NCBI GenBank assembly: GCA_015657535.1
Contig: JADHZB010001133.1
Location: 13,254 to 34,007 of the forward strand
DNA length: 20,754 nucleotides
Direction of reading: 5' to 3'
Source of the DNA: Nephromyces sp. MM_2019
Taxonomy: Eukaryota > Apicomplexa > Aconoidasida > Nephromycida
The notes beneath the pieces were generated by a model. The model was not told where the DNA came from and made no database searches. It worked only from the letters and a program-made list of their open reading frames with translations. Position 1 is the stretch's first letter. Every line of letters begins with the position of its first letter. Shown piece by piece: positions 1 through 8,752 of this stretch. A program made the position numbers and the translations under genes.

Positions 1-30
1 TGTGTGTGCACTCCTCTTCTTCATCTTTAG

Positions 31-3000
31 GAAACATTGGAAACTTCTTCACTGGTTTAGTGCCAGCGAGAAGCAAAGTGTCAAATGTTGGCGAAGGGTT
101 TGACTATCGCCTTCGCGATGGTTCTGATCCTGCACTAGACTGGAACTCCTTCCTGAGCCCCCACCTTCTCCCCCACTATTTGAATCCACAGAAGGGTGTG
201 TTCCTTGTGCTTGTGTTTGTGTAATGGTGTATGCATGTGAGTGTGTGGAAATGTGTGGAAGAGTGTTGTGTGTGCGTGTCTTGCTTTCTCTCCGCTGCTG
301 TATCAAGCTGTACATGAAATTGTATATCCTCTTGAGTATATAAGTGTGTGTATCTCAGTGTGTGTTTATCAAGGTCTTTATGTATCAATGCCTTTGTATG
401 TGTTTATTAATGCTGAAGAATCGAATCAAACTATGAGGTTTTAAGTGTAAATCTGTGTGTGCATTCTGTTGGCTCAGTTGCTGCAGAATGGTGGGCCAAG
501 TTTGGCATCTTAAGCTAGGAAATGAGTGTAACGATAGGTGTACATGCACACATCCTCTTAAGCACACGGATGCGCCCACACACGAACTCCATGTACACGA
601 AAAGTAAACACACAACACAACACACACACACACAGATGGTTCTCACACACATGCACGCCCAAGACACAACACACGCAACGCGCTCAACACACATAAACAT
701 AGCACAAATCGCAGGAAGAGCGCACACAACACACGCACATAACACGCAGAAAAAGCAGACGATGCACAGAGCACACACACCGACACAACAAACTCAGCGC
801 ACACAACGCACAAATAAAAAACACACGCAACACACACAACACGTGCACACATAACACGTGCACACAGCACAGGCAACACACGCACATACGGTTTCCCCTC
901 TCAGGCTTTGTTGGAGCTGCTAATAGCTATGTTTCCCCCTCCTCTGCTGAGAAATTTGGAACTAGTTTTCTTCCCGGAAACAGGCAGTCGAGAGTTCATC
1001 ATTTGCTTGAAGATGAAATTGCACAGATTAAGATGAAGAAGAGGGAGAAAGTTTCAGTTGAAGATTTCAAGAAGATGCAGCAAGACAGCTTTAGTTTGAA
1101 TGATATGGATTGGAAGGAAGTCATCTTAAACTCCTCTCTCGCCCTTGTAGATGAGAAGAAGCAGCTGAGCTCATCGTGTGTATGCAAGTCAGCCTTAGAG
1201 GAGGCTCAGCTGGGAGAGTCGTGGAGTGCTTTTATTGAGTGGCTGAAGCAGTGGGATGGCTTTGTTGACTCATATGAGCCGTTTGTTACTTTCTTGGAGG
1301 TAGGTGGGGTATGGCGGTGGGGAGTATGATGAGGGGTGTGGTAAGGGGTGCTTTTGTGTGCTCTGTTAGCTTTAGTGTGAATTTATCAATTTTTTTGAAT
1401 TTGCGTGTAATTTCATGTGTGCACCCCAGTTTGCAAGCCTTTTGGCTTTGATTTTTTTGCTTTTTTGCACGCATCTCGCGGCAGTATGAGTGCCCCATTA
1501 CGGGGTTTTGTTGTAGGCTGCTGTATATTTAAAGGGTATAGGCTCAAGGTGACCTTTTTTTGGGATTTATCCATACAAAACATTTTTAAAATTGAAATTT
1601 CTTGCTTTTTTTCCTTTATTTGCGTTAAATCCGTGAAACCCTATTGATGATTGGCTTTTCGCGTTTTTTTTTTGCTGTAAGTCTGAGTTTATTCTTTTTT
1701 TTAGCTTCTTCTGCTGTCTTTAGTCTCCTTCACCTTGTGCTTCATCTTTTTCCTCTTCTCCTTCTTGTGCTCTTTCTTCTTATCCTTCATCTTCTCTCTC
1801 CTTCTTCTTCTTGTTCTTCTTCTTGTTCTTCTATCTCCTTCATCGCTGTTTTTGTGATTCTCTTGTGTGTGACAGGTTTTCATTGATACAACGAGTATCA
1901 GCATAATCTCTAACGTAGACGTTCACCCGGTGGTGAAGAGCAACCTTCTAGGTTAGCATTATGTTGTTAGTCTATGTTTTTCTTAAATCCTGGTGGGTTT
2001 GTGTGTGTATATGAGTTGTTTTCCCCCGAAATAAGTGGATTTCCTGATTTGTTTGTGTATGCTTGATGTAACTAGTTTCAATTAAGCTGCTCTCGTGGAA
2101 TGCTGGTGTATGTACACTGACTGTAAACTGCACCAATAGCTTAATTTTTCACACCTCAGCTTTCTGATTGCCTGTAGATGCAAAAAATACATTCTTAGCG
2201 CATCTCCGAGTGGTAGTATGCATGATATCCCAAGAGAAACATGCAATCGTGTAATGCCTTCTGTATATAGTAAAATTTGAAGGTTTTTTCTCCAATGGGG
2301 CTGCCTGTGTGTGTATGCTACTTTTTACTGTATCTTTAAGGTTAATATGATGTGAATTGTGTAGCAGAGGCTATTTTTGGCTGCTGTTTGGTGTGGTTTA
2401 TGGAGTGTACATACACTGCTTTACTCGACCCAAAAACTTAAGATTCTGCATATCTTTTCGCAGGAAATTCCTTCAAGGGGCTTCCTATACTCACGGAGTA
2501 CGATGTTCACATTAGAGGATTGTTTCCAGTCTTGCTGAAAAAAGGTGAATTTGCTCTCAAAATGCCTGATTCTTCATGAATCTCTGCAAATCTATTCTTC
2601 CTCTTCCTGGTGAAACAATTGCATCTCTTCTCCTCGCTGAAGATACCTGTTTTCTGCAGTTTTCCAGGTTTTTAGGGTTTGTTTTGAGTGTATGTACATC
2701 CACAGGAAGTGAAGATGCTGTGATTACTTTATGAGCTAGAAAGCCTAGGAAAGAGTTTGAGATTTGCACATGCACAGAAAGCCAAAACGTTCAGAAAGCA
2801 TGGCCACCGCAACACACGCAGTGTATGGTCATCACAAGCGCACACACTACATGGCCACCACAGCGTGCACAAAGCATAACGTGCTACACACACTGCCTAC
2901 ACTACTCATTTAGTAAAGGAATGCTTTTAAGGCTTACGACGAGCACAGCTATTGCAGTGCTTTCATCAGCTTATGCTGCTCAAATGTTACTGTAGACTGA

Positions 3001-5881
3001 TAAAGCTTGCGTGTGCACATTCGGTGTATGTACTCTCGTTCAGAACATAGCGCCATACTGAGCAAGATAGGAGGCAAGGAGAAGATCTTATGCGAAGGAT
3101 TGAAGGAGGTGAGTGTAGGATTTATTGCACACGGAGTTTTGCAGATGATTGCCAAAAGCATACGCCTTATATGTATGTGTGTGCATACGTGAATCTTTGT
3201 GTGTCCGTGGGTGCGTGTGCGTGTGTCTGTGTGTGTGCATATGTGTGTCTGGAAATCCATATTTTATCCTGCCTTCGTTTATTTTGCTTCGTTTGCTAAC
3301 ATTCTCTTGAATTTCGTTGCAATAATTTGACGTTTTTTCTATACTTCCTCTTCTAGCTTTTTTCTCTATTCCATTGTAATCTTCATCTTCAATGTCTTTA
3401 TCTTCACAGGTGCCCTCGCATCCATCTTTACTGCTGTTATACTCTTCATGTTAATCTTTATGTTTATAGTAATCATCTTCATTGTGATCTTGATCTTCAT
3501 CCTCTTCATATTCATCTACGTCTTCATCATCTTCATCATCATCTTCCTCAACATCTTCATCATCCTCTTCATCTTCATCTACGTCTTCATCTTCATCATC
3601 CTCATCCTCATCTTCATCCTCAGCATCTTCATCCACTTTTTTGTACTCATCCTCATCCTCAACATCTTCATCTTCAACATCTTCATCATCATATTTATTA
3701 TCATCATCCTCATCCTCATCTTCATCTTCATCTTCATCATCATCTTCATCATCATCAACATCCTCATCATCCTCATCATCTTCATCTTCATCATCTTCAT
3801 CTTCATCATCTTCATCATCTTCATCTTCATCATCCTCATCTTCTGTATCTTCGTCATCATCATCATCTTCATCATCATCATCAACATCATCAACATCCTC
3901 ATCGTCCTCATCTTCATCATCCTCATCGTCCTCATCTTCATCATCCTCATCGTCCTCATCGTCCTCATCGTCCTCATCTTCATCATCTTCATCTTCATCA
4001 TCTTCATCTTCATCATCTTCATCGTCATCTCTTTATCTTCTTCTTCTTCATCGTCATCTTCTTCATCTTTATCTTCTTCTTCATCGTCATCTCTTCATCT
4101 TCATCTTTATCTTCTTCTTCATGGTCTTCTTCTTCATCGTCATCTTCTTCATCGTCATCTTCTTCATCCTCATCTTCTTCATCCTCATCCTCATCTTCAT
4201 CTTCATCTTCATCTTCATCTTCATCATCATCATCTTCTGTATCTTCGTCTTCATCATCATCATCAACATCATCAACATCATCATCGTCCTCATTGTCCTC
4301 ATCTTCATCATCTTCATCATCTTCATCTTCATCATCCTCATCATCTTCATCTTCATCATCTTCATCATCTTCATCTTCATCATCCTCATCTTCTGTATCT
4401 TCGTCTTCATCATCATCTTCATCTTCATCATCTTCATCATCTTCATCTTCATTATCTTCATCATCATCATCAACATCCTCATCATCCTCATCGTCCTCAT
4501 CGTCCTCATCATCATCATCTTCGTCTTCATCCTCTTCTTTATCCTCATCATCCTCATTATCTTCATCTTCATCTTTTGCTTTTTGCAGTCTCTAAAGTAT
4601 GTGGAGAAGATAACTGGAAGGAAGTCGATAAAAGTAGATTGGATGGCCGTGAGGCAGACATACTTTACAAGCTCCATTTCTGAGGGTGCTCCTCTTTTGA
4701 GGTGTGTGCATCTCCTGTTTATATGCGTTGCTTCATGTGATTGTGCAGCTCAATGTGTGGATGTGTGCAGCCCGACACCTGTAAGTGACTTCTGCTTACT
4801 GTGTGTGTAACTAAGCAGCCAAGCTAGTGTATATACACGTTCTAGCTGATTCGCTGCTTCCTTCAGGGAGATCTACAATATTGGGCCCATAAGGAGAGGT
4901 GGAAACTTTGGTACTCTCTCTCCCGTTCGCATAGTTCCATATGGTAAATTAATCATATCTTGTGTGTGTGTGTGTGTGTGCTAGGAATCCGCTAGACTTG
5001 TGTGTGTGTGTGCTAAACTTGTACTAGTGTTGCATGCCTGTGTGTGCTAAACTTCTATTGGCCTTGTGTGTATGTGCTAGGCTTTTACTATAAATATTGT
5101 GTTTGTATACACACACACACACACACACACATAAATCTCTTATTTGCCTTGCAGATGCTACGATTGCAGATCACCAGCGTGCACTGGAACGGAGTTTTGT
5201 GGGGCCTTCAACGAGAATGGTAAGAAGAGGATGAAGATTAAGAGGAGGTAGAAGATGATGAAATTGAGAAAGATGAAGCAGAGAAACAAGAGTAATCTGC
5301 CAAAGAAAGCTCAATCAGTGTGTGTGTTTAGCTGCTTAGTTGGGCAATCATCTGCCTTTACTGCCATCGCTTGTCTCTTGAGGGAACTCATATTTTTTCA
5401 TAGGCTTTTATTTAGTGAACGTTACTGTGTGTGTACATAAAAGTACTCGACTGCTTAGAGATATGTCTGCGTGTGTCCATGGATACCCTCTTAAGCTTAT
5501 GCCCTTCACTGTATCTGTGTGATAGCACTACACCGGGATAATCCAATTGTTTGCTTTGTAGCAGCACATTATCATTTTTTCTACTTTATGTGTGTTTTAG
5601 AACTAGTCTTTATCTAAGCATTAGCCCCTCACAAACACCCCCCCCCCCTGATACCCTCCCACTCTCCCCCCCATCTTCTCTAGGTTGTGGATATGGGCGA
5701 TTTTGAGGCAAGCATGCTGGCTGTTCTACCAGGCGTATCAGGTTGGCCAGGTTCTCCTCATTACAGAGATCAGGGCAAGAGTGTGCTTGAAGGCAATCAG
5801 CTCTTCCCAATGCTGTGGTATGAGGAAAGTATCAGGAAGGCTTCAAAGAGTGAACTCAAGCTTGTAGCAAAGAGCACATAG
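31..5881 (+). CDS. Penicillin acylase family (S45) Ntn-hydrolase, 3' nine exons, 5' truncated
   Basis: Exons that join in phase: 31-195, 905-1299, 1876-1951, 2464-2544, 3044-3108, 4589-4701, 4867-4943, 5155-5219 and 5684-5881 (stop TAG). They give about 410 residues of the C-terminal part of the beta chain. Family members are N-terminal-nucleophile amidohydrolases that cut an amide bond in acylated substrates after self-processing. Family landmarks in order: GNIGNFFTG; a DWNSFLSPHLLPHYLNPQ stretch running into a GFVGAANSYV motif across the first junction; a helical RVHHLLEDE...VSVEDFKKMQQD segment; LKQWDG; then GPIRRGGNFGT, MVVDMGDF and the C-terminal SGWPGSPHYRDQ. The catalytic Ser that starts the beta chain and the whole alpha chain lie upstream, outside the window, so activity and targeting cannot be judged. 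All introns are GT...AG and run from 165 to 1480 bp. The substrate is unknown. Family assignment is from recognised motifs, not a search. Confidence 0.87.
596..890. repeat. CA-rich low-complexity block in an intron
   Basis: Imperfect ACACAC/CGCACAC/ACAACAC DNA fills most of the 196-904 intron. The preceding 200-460 stretch of the same intron is instead TG-rich on this strand. Reading frames here are composition artefacts. Confidence 0.75.
1685..1875 (+). repeat. Pyrimidine-rich TTCTTC tract leading to a 3' splice site
   Basis: Sense-strand TTC/CTT-rich DNA occupies the last 190 bp of the 1300-1875 intron and ends in gtgacag before the exon that begins GTTTTCATTGAT. It is a short counterpart of the TCATCT tract further downstream. 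Confidence 0.6.
2405..2416. repeat. GTGTA-NN-TACAC palindrome, representative copy
   Basis: One of nine perfect copies: 2106-2117, 2405-2416, 4827-4838, 7146-7157, 7547-7558, 7914-7925, 14047-14058, 18707-18718 and 19197-19208. This copy and the one at 14047 also share the following ctgcttta, although they lie in different genes. The central two bases vary freely (TG, CA, TA, CT, AG, CG). No copy overlaps an exon in my models. Confidence 0.7.
3445..4575 (+). repeat. Giant TCATCT/TCATCC low-complexity tract in an intron
   Basis: About 1.1 kb of TCATCTTCA, TCATCC and TCATCG units fills most of the 3109-4588 intron of the acylase-like gene. It ends just before a T-rich stretch and the acceptor ttttgcag at 4588. 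It contains higher-order duplications: a TCTGTATCTTCGTC marker recurs near 3840, 4233 and 4391, each followed by similar ATCATC/AACATC runs. The tract is open in several frames on both strands. It reads as poly-Ser or Ile/Phe-rich on the plus strand and as Asp/Glu or Met/Lys on the minus strand. The exon e donor GAG|gtgagt and the SLKYVEK start after the acceptor keep phase, so I treat it as intron rather than coding sequence. Confidence 0.9.
4821..4847 (+). other. Inverted repeat just upstream of a 3' splice site
   Basis: AGCTAG and CTAGCT flank the palindrome GTGTATATACAC (4827-4838), so the intron RNA could form a hairpin ending about 20 nt before the acceptor at 4866. It is one of the recurring GTGTA-NN-TACAC sites in this window. 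A role is inference only. Confidence 0.4.
4965..5132. repeat. TG microsatellites and a (CA)n run in one intron
   Basis: The 4944-5154 intron holds TG runs near 4962-4980 and 5000-5012. The gtgtgctaaact/gtgctagg phrase is repeated several times, and a pure (AC)n run of about 25 bp lies at 5107-5132. The sense of the dinucleotide switches within one short intron. Confidence 0.7.
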
Positions 5882-6586
5882 AAAAGTGTGTGTGCATGTT
5901 GTTAAACACTATCGGATTCGCTTCGAGAGTGTGCGTACAGGAATAAAAACCGAAATTCGTGTAACTATAGGAGAGCACTGTGTGTGAAGATTTCACAGAA
6001 TGGAAGTTGCTCAGTGGAAAAGGCCAAAGGGGTTCCTTCCTGAGATAATTGACTTTATTTCTTCCTGTTTTACGTGTGTGTGTTAATTGCGGCTTCAGAT
6101 GCTTGCGCTTTTCAATGCAGTTCTTGATGTTTTGTGTTTGTTTTTTTTGTATTTTTAGTTTTTATCTTGATCGTCTTCATCATCTTCTTCATTATCTTCA
6201 TCTTCGTCTTTTTCTGCATCTTTGGCTTGATCATCTTCGTCTTCGCTATCAGCTTCATTTTCATCTTTCGCCTTCCTCCCCCCCTCCACCCCACCGCTCT
6301 CAAATTACTATGTGTGTATTCATATCTTCAAGTGTCTAGAAAGATATCGAAGTAGCAATCATCTAGAGAGTGCGCCTTGCGCATTATCGTACGCTTATCT
6401 CCGCTTCTGAATGCCCTTAAGCTTGCTTCACCTTTAAGTTCTTTGTGGTAGGTCTTGGGTGTAAGCACACTCCAACATGAGGCCCGTTCTATTGCATGAT
6501 TTTGTAGGTCTGTGTGTGTGTTCCTTCGCTGGCTGATGGGCACAAATAACTAGTCTTAATGATACGAAGTCGGCTTCTTATTAAGA
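5882..6586. other. Spacer after the acylase-like gene
   Basis: No gene is firmly supported here. The first 250 bp probably include the 3' untranslated region; there is an aataaaa-like run near 5941. At 6160-6265 there is a TCATCTTC tract. Its minus strand reads as an acidic, Met-less peptide of about 45 residues ending in DDEDDQDKN and a stop. A stretch of normal complexity at 6340-6540 stands out from the TG-rich surroundings, and I could not assign it. It may be promoter or 5' leader for the candidate gene starting at 6587. Confidence 0.5.
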
Positions 6587-8071
6587 ATGTCTTCAGTGGG
6601 TTTACTTGGTGTGTGTGCGTGCCTGTGTGGGAGTTTATGTGTGTGCTGCTTAGATCTTTTTGTACGTTGATTCAAGCAACTGGGTAGGTTTTGCATGCAG
6701 TAAGTAGCTTTCTAGTTAGCGTGTGATTTCAAGGCTAGATGATGCGAAAGACCTCTTTTTAACGGTATGTGGGTAGGAATACTTTTAAAGCAGAGCCACA
6801 CGAGTGTGTGTGTGTGTGTGTGTGCTTCTCTCTTCTGATTGTATTCTGTAGCATACACAAGTGGGGGGCATATTTCTCTGCACGTCAGTAGTTGGCGCTG
6901 CTTCGTTGTTTGTGTGCTTGTGCGAATAGTTCAGCTATTTGTGGAGAAGTTGATCGGTGTGTGTATGATGGGGGACTGGAGGTATAATGAGGGGGGAGGG
7001 GGTGGAGGTGTAGTTGGGGGGGGTGCAGGTGTAGTCGGGGGGAGCGGACGTAAAGCCGAAAGGGGAGGGGGCAATGTGGAGGGTTTGGAGCTGACGTGGG
7101 GGGGTGGAGGTAATCTGGGGGGGGGTGTATGTGCACCCACCCGGAGTGTACTTACACCCACCTATTGTGCATGCACCATGACGTGCATACCACAATGAGT
7201 GTGTGTGCGTATATATGCTCGTGGTGTGTATCCCCACCATTTGAGTGAGTTGCTTAGGCCCCCAGTACTACAGCTCTACACACTAACTCGTCTTACACAC
7301 TCATCGAGGAGTCTCGAGTGTTTTATACACTGCAATTGCTGCCTACAGTTTATCTCTCTTTCGTGGAGGTGTGTGTGCAACCCTAGGTTTGAAGATTTTC
7401 TTTGAAAAGCTATCCTCACTCTCATAAGCCGTAATACAATGATTTAACAATGAAATACTAGCTTTCAGTATGTGGAGGGGGTTTTGCCAGAAACACAGCA
7501 GCAAATAAAATGCTAGTGAACAGCTTTCATAACAACTTTGGGAGGGGTGTATGTACACCCAGTATATTTGCTTCCGACAGATTGAGTCGCTGATGTAGTG
7601 TGTTTAAGCTTCATTCATCATGCTCGATGGGTGTGGCTCGTTAGGTATAGTCAACAGATCCCTGATTCCATCCTTCCTTCTACAGTGCATCCTCTCTAAA
7701 GCAACTATACTCTCATACAAACATTTCCCCGTCTTTCCGCCTTGTGTGTGAAAATCTAAAGCGGAAGCATAAATTCGTTGCTGTGTGCGTATTGCTGAAC
7801 TTCCACTGTGAAGTTGAGGAAGCTAGAGAAGTTGGGGTAGGTAGGGAAGCGGAGGAAACTAACAAAGTTAGGGAAGCTAAACGTATTGCATATTCCTAGA
7901 TGGCAAGTAGTGGGTGTAAGTACACCCGCCCTCTTCGAACTTGTCGCTCTCCTAGCTCGGTGGAAGTCATACCCTCACGCAACTAGCAGATTCGCAATCG
8001 CACGCATCAGAGAGGGATTGAAAGAATATGTTATGAAAACCCTTCAGCCAGTGTGGATGAGGACTGAGTAG
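6587..8071 (+). CDS. Candidate small gene, possibly LYR/ISD11-like, three exons
   Basis: Proposed exons are 6587-6608 (ATG, MSSVGLL), 7266-7310 and 7956-8071 (stop TAG). They join in phase into a 60-residue basic peptide. The middle exon reads V-LQLYTLTRLTHSSR and the last RWKSYPHATSRFAIARIREG followed by LKEYVMK. The order VLxLY...SY...RRIR-x-x-x-x-E recalls ISD11/LYRM4, the mitochondrial partner of the NFS1 cysteine desulfurase. Against this: the LYR tripeptide reads LYT, the protein is shorter than the usual 90 or so residues, and the second donor (gtctcg) is weak. The last exon is the best supported part because of its clear pyrimidine tract (ctctcctag) and protein-like composition. It could instead be another small helical protein, or not a gene at all. 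Confidence 0.3.
6965..7140 (+). repeat. G-rich tract with G-quadruplex potential
   Basis: Runs of four to nine G, separated by short TGGAGGTGTAG-like spacers, fill this stretch on the plus strand. It lies in the first intron of the candidate LYR-like gene, or in spacer if that gene is not real. The short frames across it encode Gly- or Pro-rich peptides and are not credible proteins. Confidence 0.6.
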
Positions 8072-8752
8072 CTTCAGTGTTACATAAGCCCTCACACACA
8101 TGCACAAGTTTGCATACACACAATGTCAGTACAACACAGTCAGGCACACACAAGCATGCTCAGGCATACACATTCATGACTCAAGCATTCGCATAGATAC
8201 ACCACAAAAATATACACCACCAGATATTCAAGCACACACACTGATAAAACCACACACGCGTTTACACACACCCAGACACACACGCATTGATACACAATGT
8301 AACACCCACGCACGCAGACTCACACATTCACGCACCCTGGCGCCCCAACGCACACCAGGCATACAGATTCACGAGCACACATACACGCACACACACACAC
8401 ACATAAGTGTACACCAACCAAAATCTCTTTACCTTTGGCTAGTGTACCCTTTACACTTCAACGTGCACGCTATAGGCACCCTCGCTCATACAGACAACTA
8501 CACACACACACATACCACCCAAGACCTCCCAAACTTTGGCTAGTGAACCCTATAAGCTGCTATGCATACGCTATAATCTTTCATTCACACAGAGATCTGC
8601 ACATACACACTCTGAAAGACGTGTAAAATCGCCTCTTTTTCATCTTCAAGACGATGTACAAACACCAAACACACCTCTTTTACCAATTTTGCTCAGCCAA
8701 TGATTTTAGAAGCTTTCACAATACAAAATATCCCTACTTTATATGTTTTTGT
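8072..8752. other. CA-rich spacer downstream of NOP56
   Basis: From about 8090 to 8520 the plus strand is imperfect CACACA/CACGCA/CATACA DNA. The final 230 bp are of ordinary complexity and probably hold the NOP56 3' untranslated region, since that gene is read from the other strand. I see no convincing gene; frames such as 8100-8543 are His/Thr-rich products of the repeat. Confidence 0.65.

Noticed and set aside
3448..4810. Two plus-strand frames of nearly 400 codons, rich in Ile/Phe or Ser
   Set aside because: They are translations of the TCATCT tract. The flanking acylase exons splice across it in phase, and the frames carry no domain.
5245..5320. ATGATGA resembling a box C of a C/D snoRNA in an acylase-gene intron
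   Set aside because: No CTGA box D at a suitable distance and no terminal stem; the string belongs to a purine-rich run.
6328..6543. Minus-strand 71-codon frame ending in DCYFDIFLDT
   Set aside because: Normal complexity but no recognisable domain, no partner exons and no clear splice borders; probably chance or plus-strand promoter sequence.
7685..7742. Possible exon after cttctacag, reading CILSKATILSYKHFPVFPP
   Set aside because: It has a good acceptor but does not keep phase with the candidate exon at 7266-7310, so it was left out of the LYR-like model. It remains possible in another model.
8100..8543. His/Thr-rich frame of 147 codons
   Set aside because: Translation of CA-rich microsatellite DNA; the same pattern appears in every CA block of the window.
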